DNA of 64,000 bases from Alectryocaccobium sp964389285 (GCA_964389285.1 CAYMCZ010000004.1:1-64000), one strand, 5' to 3'; shown: positions 16,466 through 26,197, counted from the first letter of the stretch. Notes: generated by a model from the letters alone, not told the origin. Numbers and translations are program-made.

Positions 16466-17869
16466 TCAGAACAATTCTGATTTATATTTATCCATCAATT
16501 CCAGACGGGTTTTGCAGCCTGTTTTTTTCAGCAGGTTATGAATATGAAATTTTACGGTGCTTTCCGAAACGAACAAATGCTGGGCGATCTCGGGGTTATG
16601 GCAGTCTTCGATTATCAGCCGGAAGACATCACGCTCCCTCGCAGAGAGGTCATGTCTTATGGAAAACTCTTCAAAGACTGCCTGCGGGCTTTTTGCTTTA
16701 TTTTCATTTGAAACATATGTGTTGACAAATAAGCGGAAAAAGAAAAATACGGTAATCACAAACAGCAGGGCTGCGATAATTACAAGAAGAGTGACTTTTC
16801 CGGAAAAAGCCATGCAGACGGAAGTTCCCGCGGCATCACCTATCCTGCCGAAAAGCAGACCGAATCCGGCCAGATAAGGCAGGTGTTTTGCTGAGGCAAG
16901 ATCCGCAAAGAACAGCACCCGGAAAACCGAAAAGAAACCGAAAAAGAAATAATCAAGGCCCCAGAAGATCATGGCAGGGATTGTTTCGCCTGAGAGAGCC
17001 AGCATTATAAAGGGTGTAATCAGAGCGGCCAGAGTGCATACGGCGCCGTATTTGCGGTTTTTGTCGCTGATAAATCCTGCCAGGATCAGACCCGCGGCAT
17101 AGAAAATGCGGGAAAGCTCCAAATTGACTCCGTCCGCGACATCTGAAAACGGAAAATTAAAGCCTATATTCTTTACGAGACTGAGCAGCAGAATAGTTAC
17201 GGAAAAAAGCAACAGAAGCCGGACTGAAAGCCGTGCGCCTTTCGGGGGATCCTGAAGCATGGCGGACATCCGGCTCTCTTTTTTTTGCAAAGACAGGAAA
17301 AATATTACAGCGGCCAGCACAAGATATACTATCAGGACCGGTTTGGCACGCAAAAATGTGCCGCCGAAGAGCAGGGAAAGCAGCCATACCGCTATTGAGG
17401 AAGTGCCGTAGCTGAAGCCGAAAATCATGCCGCGGTGGGAATCATCCGGTACAAAGCTGAGCTCCTGCAGATAACAGGCGGCAATGATCCCGCAGAAAAA
17501 ATTTGACAACAGACCAAAAACGACCGCGCCGGCCGGAAAGCCGCTCAGAACGGAAGGGATCAGGCAGATGATATAAAGTATCAGACCCGCCGGAAGCATC
17601 CATGACGGCAGGAAAAGGTTTTTGTCCAGCAGAAGCTGTCTCTGAGAGCGGCCGGTTCTGCAAAAGACAAACAGTGCCGGCAGAGCAAGGCCTGCGGCCT
17701 GGGCACTGTAGCCCGCCACCATGCCGAGAAGATCAACGGTGTAAGAAGGAAAAAATTCGGTGAGATGATAGACCCAGGAAAGATAACCGGCAGAAGTCAG
17801 GGAAAAACACAGAAAAATCATCAGGAAACAGAAAAACCTTCTGTTGTGACCAAAACGTGATACCGACAT
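16466..17869 (-). CDS. Membrane-embedded LuxR-family regulator with MFS-like sensor domain
   Basis: A 467-residue protein. Residues 10-390 form about 12 hydrophobic segments in a major-facilitator-like arrangement. A short linker (KSPQAVFEEFSIRH) joins a C-terminal LuxR/GerE helix-turn-helix of about 60 residues (LSARERDVFRLIIED, EIAQHLFVSESTVKFHIHNL). The design suggests a transporter-like sensor that passes a signal to DNA binding at the membrane. Such fusions are known, and are abundant in Coriobacteriia, but ligands are mostly unknown. AAAGGGG and GAGG precede the ATG. It is transcribed divergently from the large surface protein gene, a plausible target. Confidence 0.9.
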   Translation of the reverse strand: MSVSRFGHNRRFFCFLMIFLCFSLTSAGYLSWVYHLTEFFPSYTVDLLGMVAGYSAQAAGLALPALFVFCRTGRSQRQLLLDKNLFLPSWMLPAGLILYIICLIPSVLSGFPAGAVVFGLLSNFFCGIIAACYLQELSFVPDDSHRGMIFGFSYGTSSIAVWLLSLLFGGTFLRAKPVLIVYLVLAAVIFFLSLQKKESRMSAMLQDPPKGARLSVRLLLLFSVTILLLSLVKNIGFNFPFSDVADGVNLELSRIFYAAGLILAGFISDKNRKYGAVCTLAALITPFIMLALSGETIPAMIFWGLDYFFFGFFSVFRVLFFADLASAKHLPYLAGFGLLFGRIGDAAGTSVCMAFSGKVTLLVIIAALLFVITVFFFFRLFVNTYVSNENKAKSPQAVFEEFSIRHDLSARERDVFRLIIEDCHNPEIAQHLFVSESTVKFHIHNLLKKTGCKTRLELMDKYKSELF

Positions 17870-18170
17870 TTCCTCGCGCCCCTTTCCAAATTAAATATGT
17901 AGACAGAATAGGGGAAAACCGGCTCCGTGTCAAATAAAAACACTCTTCGCGGCCCTACCTGACCTAAAACTAACCCTGATTTTTGTTTGATTCCGGTTAG
18001 TTTATTGCGTTTCGGGGGTGCAGGCCTGAAAGAGATCCTGTATAATACACACAGCAGCAGCTGATGCAAAACTGCGGCGGAGCGGCGTGCCAAAGCCGGG
18101 CCGTTAATGATTTGCAGGCGGGTTTTGACTGAATTAAATCTGACAATGCAATATAAGGGAGATGAGTGCG
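17870..18170. other. Divergent intergenic region with a 9-bp inverted repeat
   Basis: A 301-bp gap between the MFS-LuxR regulator and the surface-protein gene. It contains AAACTAACC (17967-17975) and its exact inverse GGTTAGTTT (17995-18003), a candidate operator. A TATAAT at about 18040-18045 lacks a good -35. No gene was recognised here. Confidence 0.5.
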
Positions 18171-21100
18171 ATGAAGAAAAGAACAGGCATATTCTTCATG
18201 ATTTTTTGTCTTGTGCTGAGCATTCTTGTTGTGCCGGTGCTGGCAGGGGAAGGCGGTGCGGCAGAAGAAGTCAGCCTCTTGACCGAAGAGACCGGGGAAG
18301 CCGATGGTATAGACGAAGAACCCGGTGAAGGAAATCCGACTCCGGGAGATGATGTTTTTGAAAACGGGAACGATACCGTTCTTCAGGAAGCCGCAGATCT
18401 TGCAAAACCCGCAGCGGCCGAAGCGGTAAAGCCCATGGCGAAGGCGGTGGAGGTTTCCGTCCAGACGGAGCTGACCGCTGATGAGTCCGGTGGTACGAAA
18501 AAGAAAGTCTGCTGCGTGGCATTTGAAAACGGCGGCAGCAGTATCGATATGGCAGGCACCGGTATCGACAAGTCTTCTTATATTGCGCAGAAGAAGACGG
18601 AGTTTGAGAGTGCGCTGACAAATCTGACAGCCGGCGATGCGTATGACGAAGTACAGACAGAAGATTACGCTTCATTATTTACGGAAAACACATATGCAGT
18701 AATCACGGATACAGAGTTCGCGGGCAACACTTTTAAATTCAGCAACGATGCAATTTTTGACGGTGATCTGAATGTGTTTGACGAAGCGAGGGTTTTGCAG
18801 GGAACGGTGACCGGGGAGTATCATTTTCTCGCAAAATATAAGCTGTATACGGTATACGAGAAGGTCGATACGGTGTCGCTGAGCATTACACCTCCGGCGG
18901 CAGGTTCATCGGTCAGTGCGTCGGTTGTAAATATAGAAGGCGCGATAATAACGGTGCATAATCCGGAAGCGGCTGTCACGGTCGGCGACTCCGGCAAATA
19001 TGCTGTGGCGTACTCGTTATGGATTGACAATGAAACCGGAGAAATTCTGATTCCGCCCAGTCCGACCGATACAAAAGAAATGAAATTCGAAGCCGGGAAA
19101 GAGTACACGGCTGTCGTTCAGGTCTCCGCACGGGACGGCTATTTCTTCTCACAGGGTACTTCCGGTACTGGTGCTGAGATAAGCGGCGGTACTTTAAGCG
19201 GTGCACCGATGATCTACAATTATACCTGGATCGATGAAAATGACGGAAGTTACCATGCGGAATCTGTAATGGAATTGCGCGCCACCGTAAGTATCGCTCA
19301 GGCAGAAGATTATTTCAGTGTCTGGATGTGCGATACGGATCATAAACCGAATACCGGCGGCAGTGTTAAAATCGAATATCTATGTTCAGACGGGACTGTT
19401 CCGGCGGACAGCGGAAAAGTCTGGACCGGTTCCACGAATCAGACTGTACCGGCAGGTACAACGGTTACCTTGACAGCGGATTGCGCGGACGATTATACGT
19501 TTGCAGGCTGGTATCAGGCCAACATCAATCGAACCAGTGCGGATGATCCGTATTATCTGGAGGAAAAGCTGGTTTCTTCCAATGAGGTGTATGTCTTTTC
19601 GGGAAACCCGGTCGGAGAAGGAGAAACTCCTTATATCTGTGCTGTATTTGAGAAGAAGCCGGCGAATACGCATACGGTGAATTTCTACGCGGATGAGGGT
19701 TATGACAAACTGCTTTACAGCATGCAGGTTGAAGACGGCGCAGCTCTTAGAGATCCTGCAGACGGTGCGAAGCCGGTGCATCCCGATCATCCGAATTGGA
19801 AGTTTGATCACTGGTCATTATGGAACGGAGAGATCTATGAAAACGGCGACCATGGCATAGGAATGCGAATTGCGTTCAATAAAGAGTATTCCTACATACC
19901 GACAATCAAAGAGGACATGAATTTCTTTGCGACCTGGGGCGTGGCGTATCGTTATGGCGCATATAACCTGAACACCGGAAAGGCTTTCAGGGATTGCGAG
20001 GGCGGACATATTTTTTACGGACGCTATATCATTAATGGCGAGACTCATATCGAAACAACAAAAGGTCCGGTCACAGGCGGAAACTGGACATATGGCGAGT
20101 ACAACCATATGTCCATGAAAATGATAGCGGAAGTCGAAGACGGGTATGATTTCGCCGGATGGTATGTGGTGCCGCCGGGCGGTACGGTAGAGGAAAACGG
20201 GACATTGCTCTCAACGGAACTTACCTTTGATTATACGCCGGAAAACGGAACGAATCAGTCCGACAGTGAACTGAATACCCTGTTTGCCGTATTCAAAAAG
20301 ACAGTATGTGAAGTCTCTTTTGACTCCGGCACCGGATCCGGCAAGATGGATTCTCAGAGTGTGGATGCCGGCACCGAGTTCGAGCTTCCCGCCTGCGGAT
20401 TCAGTTGGAGCAGAGAAGGATATACAGGTTCGTTCCATGCGTGGCTTGTGGACGGTAAGGAATACAAACCCGGAGATAAGATTACCGTAAATGCAGACAC
20501 GCGGGTTAAAGCGATTTGGGATTATCAGAGCAAACCGAGAGAAAACAGGAATGATTCGACGGACAGAAGCACCACAACGGTTAAAGGAGAGCTGACAATT
20601 ACCGATACGCGTACCGGAGAGAAAAGCACGAAAATCCTGTACGAAGAAACGACGGCATCGGCCTATACCGACCCATCGAATCCGACGGTGCAGGTGATGA
20701 TAAGCGAGGCGGCGGATTCGCTTATGGACGCGGCGAAAAAACAAGCCGGTTCGTTTGAAGTCACGGTAATAAACCAGGATACATCATTGTCCATATTAAA
20801 AACCGAGAATAATCTTATTCACAAGGATGAGGAAGAGACCGATAACAACGGAGATATCTGTCATTATACGCATACAACCGGTTCCTGGGGCCATCACTGG
20901 CAGTACGCGGTGACGATGGATGCGGAATTTACGAGCCATATCCATATAATGGAAAAGACAGATGAAGTTCCGGCAGGCTGCCTTGAAAACGGCATGGCGG
21001 CTTACTGGACATGCAGTATATGCAACAAGGTATTTTCTGATGAAAACGGCGGCTCCGAGGTAACTGATATGGATTCTCTTATCATCTCCGCAAAAGGTCA

Positions 21101-21440
21101 CGACTGGAACGACTGGGTCGTGACAAAAGAAGCGACGAAAAAAGAGACCGGAGAGCGTCAGCGCATCTGCAAACGGGATGAAACGCATGTGGAAACAGAA
21201 GTAATCCCCGCAAGTTCTGATAACGATCAGACTCAGAGCGGATTAAAGGAAGCGGAGAAAAAGCAGGCGGCAAATAATACGGTTTCGAATACAGGCTCCG
21301 ATTCCGGAAAAAGCGCAAAATCGCCAAAGACCGGGGATGCAAACACTTTGGCGGGATGGATAATCATGCTCTGCACAGCTGCGGCTGCGGCCGTGTTCGT
21401 TGCCGTGGCAGGAAAAAAACGGAAAACAGGCGGCAGATAG
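18171..21440 (+). CDS. Large secreted surface protein with InlB-like repeats and SPKTG sorting signal
   Basis: A 1089-residue cell-surface protein. A signal peptide covers about 1-26 (basic start, hydrophobic core, cleavage near VLAGEGG). An acidic linker follows, then beta-rich repeats resembling Listeria-Bacteroides (InlB B-type) repeats around 396-450, 500-555, 640-690 and 712-785, each ending in FAGWY- or AIWDY-like motifs. Near 934-1000 there are AYWTCSICNKVF and TKEATKKETGERQRIC repeats common in clostridial surface proteins. The C-terminus has SPKTG at 1051-1055, a hydrophobic helix and a KKRKTGGR tail: a sortase signal of the (S/P)PXTG type used by class B sortase in Clostridioides difficile. 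I chose ATG 18171, nine bases after AAGGGAG; the ATG at 18162 abuts that site. Ligand unknown; probably adhesive. Confidence 0.9.
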   Translation: MKKRTGIFFMIFCLVLSILVVPVLAGEGGAAEEVSLLTEETGEADGIDEEPGEGNPTPGDDVFENGNDTVLQEAADLAKPAAAEAVKPMAKAVEVSVQTELTADESGGTKKKVCCVAFENGGSSIDMAGTGIDKSSYIAQKKTEFESALTNLTAGDAYDEVQTEDYASLFTENTYAVITDTEFAGNTFKFSNDAIFDGDLNVFDEARVLQGTVTGEYHFLAKYKLYTVYEKVDTVSLSITPPAAGSSVSASVVNIEGAIITVHNPEAAVTVGDSGKYAVAYSLWIDNETGEILIPPSPTDTKEMKFEAGKEYTAVVQVSARDGYFFSQGTSGTGAEISGGTLSGAPMIYNYTWIDENDGSYHAESVMELRATVSIAQAEDYFSVWMCDTDHKPNTGGSVKIEYLCSDGTVPADSGKVWTGSTNQTVPAGTTVTLTADCADDYTFAGWYQANINRTSADDPYYLEEKLVSSNEVYVFSGNPVGEGETPYICAVFEKKPANTHTVNFYADEGYDKLLYSMQVEDGAALRDPADGAKPVHPDHPNWKFDHWSLWNGEIYENGDHGIGMRIAFNKEYSYIPTIKEDMNFFATWGVAYRYGAYNLNTGKAFRDCEGGHIFYGRYIINGETHIETTKGPVTGGNWTYGEYNHMSMKMIAEVEDGYDFAGWYVVPPGGTVEENGTLLSTELTFDYTPENGTNQSDSELNTLFAVFKKTVCEVSFDSGTGSGKMDSQSVDAGTEFELPACGFSWSREGYTGSFHAWLVDGKEYKPGDKITVNADTRVKAIWDYQSKPRENRNDSTDRSTTTVKGELTITDTRTGEKSTKILYEETTASAYTDPSNPTVQVMISEAADSLMDAAKKQAGSFEVTVINQDTSLSILKTENNLIHKDEEETDNNGDICHYTHTTGSWGHHWQYAVTMDAEFTSHIHIMEKTDEVPAGCLENGMAAYWTCSICNKVFSDENGGSEVTDMDSLIISAKGHDWNDWVVTKEATKKETGERQRICKRDETHVETEVIPASSDNDQTQSGLKEAEKKQAANNTVSNTGSDSGKSAKSPKTGDANTLAGWIIMLCTAAAAAVFVAVAGKKRKTGGR

Positions 21441-21523
21441 CTCAACAGTCTTGCAAATATGGTTAAAAAGGCATATTATATACATACAGGCTAAGAAACA
21501 ACAGATAATAAGGAGGATTGGCC

Positions 21524-21718
21524 ATGGATGTAAAAAAGACTTTTGAAGAAGTAAAAGAGAAAGCAGAAGGCGCCGTAAAAGGTGTGCTGGATAAAACGGA
21601 TATCGACGACAAGATCGTCGCAAAAGCCAAAGAGGTGCTGGACAAGACGGATATAGATGACAAGATCGTCGCAAAAGCCAAAGAAGTAAAAGATAAGATC
21701 ACAGGAAAAAAAGATTGA
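21524..21718 (+). CDS. Small highly charged protein with a 17-residue tandem repeat
   Basis: A 64-residue, lysine- and aspartate-rich helical protein with no signal peptide. A 17-residue unit (LDKTDIDDKIVAKAKEV) occurs twice in tandem, and the 51-bp DNA units are nearly identical, so the gene grew by recent duplication. I recognise no family. The amphipathic KAKEV/KAKE periodicity loosely recalls LEA-, CsbD- or YtxH-like stress proteins, but that is only a resemblance. AGGAGG lies seven bases before the ATG at 21524, and a strong terminator follows, so it is a discrete, probably well-translated unit. Confidence 0.75.
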   Translation: MDVKKTFEEVKEKAEGAVKGVLDKTDIDDKIVAKAKEVLDKTDIDDKIVAKAKEVKDKITGKKD

Positions 21719-21725
21719 CGTTATA

Positions 21726-21758
21726 AAAAGAGACGGTGCTGATGCGTACGTCTCTTTT
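21726..21758 (+). terminator. Intrinsic terminator after the small repeat protein
   Basis: AAAAGAGACG (21726-21735) pairs perfectly with CGTCTCTTTT (21749-21758), the T-run being part of the 3' arm. Confidence 0.8.
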
Positions 21759-21986
21759 GTAATATTCAAAAAACCGACAAAACAAAAGCATAAAAAGGCT
21801 GAAACGCTTATAAGTGCAGGATGCATAAACGATTCATGCAAAATTATTAAGAAAACAGTGTGCAAAAACGCAGTTTTATGATAAAATTGCTGTATTATTT
21901 GTTAAACAGGCCTCAGGGCATGAAAGCATCAGTGCCGGGAGATTGCTATTACGGCTGATATTTATACGGAAAAGGAGAGAGCAAAG

Positions 21987-22970
21987 ATGACAAGAATCGG
22001 AATCATGGGATACGGAAACCTCGGCCGCGGAGTGGAGCTTGCAGTAAATGCGGCGCCGGACATGGAATTAGCGGCTGTGTTTTCCAGGAGAGATCCCGCA
22101 AGCGTAAAGATAGCTACAGAGGGAATTCCCGTAGTTTCGGCAAATGATGTCGAAAGCTGGAAAGACAAAATAGATGTAATGATCATTTGCGGCGGAAGCG
22201 CAACGGATCTGCCGGTCCAGACCCCGAAATATGCCGAAATGTTCAATGTGGTTGACAGTTTTGATACACATGCAAAGATACCGGAGCATTTCGCAAATGT
22301 TGACGCCGCGGCAAAAAAAGCCGGCAAGATCGCCGTTATCTCCTGCGGCTGGGATCCGGGAACATTTTCCATTGCGCGTGTATACGCAAACGCCATTCTT
22401 CCGGACGGAGAAGATTATACGTTCTGGGGCAAGGGCGTGTCACAGGGCCATTCGGACGCCATCCGACGGGCAAAAGGAGTCAAGAACGGCAAGCAGTATA
22501 CGGTACCGGTGGAAAGCGCGCTCGATGCGGTAAGGAGCGGCAGCAATCCCGTTTTGACTACCCGCGAAAAACATACGAGAGAATGTTTTGTGGTTCTTGA
22601 AGAAGGCGCGGATGCCGCAGCCGTGGAAAAAGAGATCAAGGAAATGCCGAATTATTTCTCGGATTACGATACCACGGTAAACTTTATTACGGAGGAAGAG
22701 TTTTTTGCAAACCATGCGGGGATGAACCACGGAGGTTTTGTATTCCGTTCCGGAAAAACGGGCGCAAATAAAGAGCACAACCATATTATCGAGTACAGCC
22801 TGAAGTTGGATTCAAACCCCGAATTCACCACAAGCGTGCTCGTATGTGTGGCAAGGGCGGCAATGCGCATGGCAAACGAAGGGCAGACGGGCTGCAAGAC
22901 CATTCTTGATATTCCGCCGGCGTATCTTTCGGACAAGAGCGGAGATTACTTAAGAGAGCATCTGCTGTAA
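21987..22970 (+). CDS. ddh: meso-Diaminopimelate D-dehydrogenase
   Basis: A 327-residue enzyme that reductively aminates L-2-amino-6-oxopimelate (tetrahydrodipicolinate) to meso-diaminopimelate with NADPH and ammonia, the one-step branch of lysine and peptidoglycan precursor synthesis. The N-terminal Rossmann motif GIMGYGNLGRG, the ISCGWDPGTFS stretch, WGKGVSQGHSDAIRR near 150-165 and the C-terminal substrate region are all typical of Ddh. A strong AAAGGAGAG site precedes the ATG. lysA follows 102 bp downstream, so the last two steps to lysine are adjacent. Confidence 0.95.
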   Translation: MTRIGIMGYGNLGRGVELAVNAAPDMELAAVFSRRDPASVKIATEGIPVVSANDVESWKDKIDVMIICGGSATDLPVQTPKYAEMFNVVDSFDTHAKIPEHFANVDAAAKKAGKIAVISCGWDPGTFSIARVYANAILPDGEDYTFWGKGVSQGHSDAIRRAKGVKNGKQYTVPVESALDAVRSGSNPVLTTREKHTRECFVVLEEGADAAAVEKEIKEMPNYFSDYDTTVNFITEEEFFANHAGMNHGGFVFRSGKTGANKEHNHIIEYSLKLDSNPEFTTSVLVCVARAAMRMANEGQTGCKTILDIPPAYLSDKSGDYLREHLL

Positions 22971-23072
22971 TTTGCGGAAACCATAAAATCGAATCATTCG
23001 ATTGCTTATTAAACAAAAGATGGAAACATCTCAAAAACGCTTAAAAACAAATACAAGAAATTTGGAGAAAAA

Positions 23073-24371
23073 ATGGCTGTAAAAGAGATAAGAGATAATA
23101 AATTATATTTTGACGGCTGTGACATGACGCAGATCGCGGCACAGTACGGCACGCCGCTTTATGTAATGTCATATACGGACATAGAAAGCCGTATTGCGGA
23201 GCTTAAAAGGGATTTCACGGACAAATATCCGGGCGCAAGAATAGCTTATGCCTCAAAAGCATTTTGCTGCAAGGGGATGTTTGAAATCCTCAAAAAAATG
23301 GGAACATGTATAGATGTGGTATCGGGGGGAGAGCTTTACGCGGCCGAAAGCGTAGGTTTTCCGGCAGAGCATGTCGAGTTCAACGGCAACAACAAATTGC
23401 CGAAAGAGCTGGACGATGCGGTAAGATACGGCGTGGGCAGGATCATTCTGGACGGGCTTCAGGAAGTCCCGCTTATCGAGGCGGCGTGTGAAAAATACAA
23501 CAAAAAGATGAACATTATGGTAAGGATCACGCCCGGAGTCGCTGCCAGCACGCATGATTATATCGTGACAGGTAAAAAGGATTCAAAGTTCGGCGTTCCG
23601 CTGGATGAAGATGTTTTTCTGCCTATCGTTAAACAGATAATCGATTCAAAATGGCTGGAGTTTACCGGCCTTCATATGCATATAGGCTCTCAGCTTTTTG
23701 AAAACGATGCCTACCTGAAAGCACTGGACGTGCTCATGGACTGGGCGGCCAGGATCAAAAATGAATACGGCGCCGTAGTTAAAGAAGTCAACTTCGGCGG
23801 AGGCTTCGGTGTAACCTATACAAACGAAGAGAGAAAACCGTACAGTTTCTTCCTCGATCCCATGATGGCGCGTCTTAAGGAGCGTGCGGAAGAGATCGGT
23901 ATTCCCACACCCGCGGCGGTCATAGAGCCGGGGCGCTCCGTAGTCGCAGAAGCCGGACTTACGCTCTATACCATAGGGCAGATAAAAGATATAAAAGGGC
24001 TTCGCAAATACGTATCCATCGACGGAGGTATGGGTGACAATATCCGGGTTGCCATGTATCAGGCCGAATATGATGCCGTTCTGGCGAACAAAGCTGACGA
24101 GGAGCCGGATGAAAAGGTGACGGTATGCGGCAAATGCTGTGAATCGGGGGATATCATTCTTACTGATTTTATGATGCCTCATTCGGTTGAGGCCGGCGAC
24201 ATTCTCGCTACGTTTTCAACCGGCGCATACGGATACTCCATGGCGTCGAATTACAACAACAATCCGATACCGGGAGTTGTTCTTGTGAAAGACGGAAAGA
24301 GCTGCTGGATGATAAAGCCGCAGACTTATGAGCAGATCGTTCAAAATGATGTGATTCCGGAGATTATATAA
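23073..24371 (+). CDS. lysA: Diaminopimelate decarboxylase
   Basis: A 432-residue PLP-dependent fold III decarboxylase converting meso-diaminopimelate to L-lysine. The PLP lysine is K62 (AYASKAFCCKG). The glycine-rich phosphate-binding GGGFG is near residue 245, and the CGKCCESGD motif near 350 supplies the catalytic cysteine of the other subunit. Length is normal. It follows ddh in the same direction with a weak GGAGAA ribosome-binding site, and may be co-transcribed. A large hairpin-forming sequence lies immediately downstream. Confidence 0.97.
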   Translation: MAVKEIRDNKLYFDGCDMTQIAAQYGTPLYVMSYTDIESRIAELKRDFTDKYPGARIAYASKAFCCKGMFEILKKMGTCIDVVSGGELYAAESVGFPAEHVEFNGNNKLPKELDDAVRYGVGRIILDGLQEVPLIEAACEKYNKKMNIMVRITPGVAASTHDYIVTGKKDSKFGVPLDEDVFLPIVKQIIDSKWLEFTGLHMHIGSQLFENDAYLKALDVLMDWAARIKNEYGAVVKEVNFGGGFGVTYTNEERKPYSFFLDPMMARLKERAEEIGIPTPAAVIEPGRSVVAEAGLTLYTIGQIKDIKGLRKYVSIDGGMGDNIRVAMYQAEYDAVLANKADEEPDEKVTVCGKCCESGDIILTDFMMPHSVEAGDILATFSTGAYGYSMASNYNNNPIPGVVLVKDGKSCWMIKPQTYEQIVQNDVIPEII

Positions 24372-24390
24372 TTTTGTCAGCGCAAAAATG

Positions 24391-24561
24391 GGGGCTGGCG
24401 CATTATACAAAAAGAATGATTATTCTGAAAGGGACATCCGCAACGCCGGTACTTAGCGAACGCAAGCGTAAGCGTAGCGTGAGGTTAGTACCGTTGCGTG
24501 AGGACTAAGCGCAAGCGGTCCCTGGAAGAATATTCATGATAAGGTATAATGCGCCAGCCCC
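24391..24561. repeat. 171-bp inverted-repeat (MITE-like / long-hairpin) element between convergent genes
   Basis: The ends are perfect 18-bp inverted repeats: GGGGCTGGCGCATTATAC at 24391-24408 and its complement at 24544-24561. Nested pairings continue inside: GGGAC at 24431 with GTCCC at 24518, and CGGTACT at 24447 with AGTACCG at 24487. The centre is a run of AGCG/AACG repeats. The whole can fold into one long branched hairpin. It lies between lysA and the convergent beta-CASP gene with no coding potential. It may be a non-autonomous transposon, a dispersed structured repeat, or simply a large bidirectional terminator. Confidence 0.7.
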
Positions 24562-24589
24562 ATTCTTGTCGTCTAAAAGAATGACATGC

Positions 24590-26197
24590 TCACAGCCGGC
24601 TTTCCCACCGCTCGGCCAAAGAGCGGATCTGGGCGGTGAACTGCTCGATTTCTTTGTTTGTGCGGCCTTTGTAATTGCGGGCCAGATCGAGCAGCTGCTG
24701 TGAAGCCGCAATAAGAGAATTGTATGTGTTCTGGGCCTTGGACGCTCCTTTGGGCGCTATGCGCCTTCCTATGGTATGGACGGTGCATTCGCCCGTCTTA
24801 AGATCATATTGCGTCCCGGAATAAGGCGCTGAAACCTGATAGCCGAAAGTTTCCGAAAGTGTTTTGGCGAAATCTTCGACAGAATCCTCATCTCCGTGAT
24901 TTACAAAGATCATCTCCGGGCCTTTTTCAAAAGACTGAACCCAGGCCAGAAGCCCGTTTTTATCGGCGTGACCGCTTGTGCCGTGCAGGGGATAAACCTC
25001 CGCTTTGATCGCAATCTCTTCTCCGAAGAGCTTTATTTTTTTTGCGCCGTCGAGTATTGCGCGGCCCGGTGAACCTACAGCCTGATATCCCGCGAAGACG
25101 ATTATGTTTCGGGCATCCCAGAGGTTGTGCTTTAAGTGGTGGCGTATACGGCCGGCGTCGCACATCCCGCTGGCGGATATGATGACCTTGCAGGCGGGAT
25201 CGGCGTTTATGGCGATAGAGTCGTCGGAAGTCACCGAAAGCCTGATGTCGTCAAACCATATCGGGTTTTCGCCGCTGTTCAGGATGGCCGTGGTTTCGGG
25301 ATCGAAACAGGAGCGGTTGCATTGGAGGAAAATGTTTGTGGCCTCTATTGCCAGCGGACTGTCGATATATACGGGAAAGCCGTCATGTCCCGAGACCATA
25401 TGGGCGGCCTTAATCTGCCGGATGGCATATAAAAGCTCCTGAGTCCTGCCGACGGCAAATGAAGGTATAACCACATTTCCGCCGCGGTCAAATGCTTTTT
25501 GAATACATTCCGCCAGCTCCTTTATCGCGTTATCGCCTCTTTTCAGAGTATGGAGCCTGTTGCCGTATGTGGATTCGATCACAAGGTAGTCGGTTTCCGC
25601 AACGGTCTTCGGATCGTTTATGAGCGGTTGATTCGTGTTTCCCACATCTCCGCTGAAAACTATCTTTTTGGAGACCCCGTCTTCCTCAAGCCAGACCTCT
25701 ATGCAGGCCGAACCAAGCAGATGGCCTATATCCGTAAAAGAAATGTCTATGCCCTCGCCTATGGGTATCCGGGTTTCATAAGCGCAGCGGCGGAAGAGTT
25801 CTATGGTCCCGATGGCGTCATTTAAAGTATAGAGCGGCTCGGTGACAGGCGTGCCGGCGCGCAGGGCTTTGCGATTGCGCCATTCGGCGTCTGATTCCTG
25901 TATATGGGCGCAGTCCCTGAGCATTATGTTGCAAAGATCCACGGTGGCTTCGGTAGCGTATATGGAACCTCTGAAGCCGTCCTTATACAATTTGGGAAGC
26001 ATGCCGGAATGATCTATATGCGCATGAGTCAGAAGAACCGCTTCAACATCCGCCGGGCTGACCGGAAGCGGTTCATTTTCAAAGACGTTCGCCCCCTGTT
26101 CCATGCCGCAGTCGATCAGATAATTACGGCCGCACACCTCGAGCAGCATGCAGCTGCCGGTGACTTCGTGAGCGGCGCCTATAAATGTCAGTTTCAT
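24590..26197 (-). CDS. MBL-fold beta-CASP protein (predicted RNA-processing nuclease)
   Basis: A 535-residue metallo-beta-lactamase with an inserted beta-CASP domain, the architecture of CPSF-73/Ysh1-type ribonucleases. The zinc motif is H58-A-H60-I-D62-H63 (LLTHAHIDHSG). Further metal and CASP motifs are IVFSGDVGN near 175, SFAVGRTQE near 245, SASGMCDAGRIRHH near 345 and PLHGTSGHAD near 400. It would cleave RNA in the cytoplasm; the exact substrate is unknown and the protein is distinct from RNase J by length and motifs. Roughly 60 extra C-terminal residues (after YDLKTGECTVH) form a helical tail. It is a single gene, convergent with lysA. Confidence 0.88.
   Translation of the reverse strand: MKLTFIGAAHEVTGSCMLLEVCGRNYLIDCGMEQGANVFENEPLPVSPADVEAVLLTHAHIDHSGMLPKLYKDGFRGSIYATEATVDLCNIMLRDCAHIQESDAEWRNRKALRAGTPVTEPLYTLNDAIGTIELFRRCAYETRIPIGEGIDISFTDIGHLLGSACIEVWLEEDGVSKKIVFSGDVGNTNQPLINDPKTVAETDYLVIESTYGNRLHTLKRGDNAIKELAECIQKAFDRGGNVVIPSFAVGRTQELLYAIRQIKAAHMVSGHDGFPVYIDSPLAIEATNIFLQCNRSCFDPETTAILNSGENPIWFDDIRLSVTSDDSIAINADPACKVIISASGMCDAGRIRHHLKHNLWDARNIIVFAGYQAVGSPGRAILDGAKKIKLFGEEIAIKAEVYPLHGTSGHADKNGLLAWVQSFEKGPEMIFVNHGDEDSVEDFAKTLSETFGYQVSAPYSGTQYDLKTGECTVHTIGRRIAPKGASKAQNTYNSLIAASQQLLDLARNYKGRTNKEIEQFTAQIRSLAERWESRL

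Noticed and set aside
21719..21986. A lysine riboswitch before ddh/lysA
   Set aside because: The only strong stem belongs to the terminator of the preceding small gene, and I could not find the conserved lysine-box core sequences.
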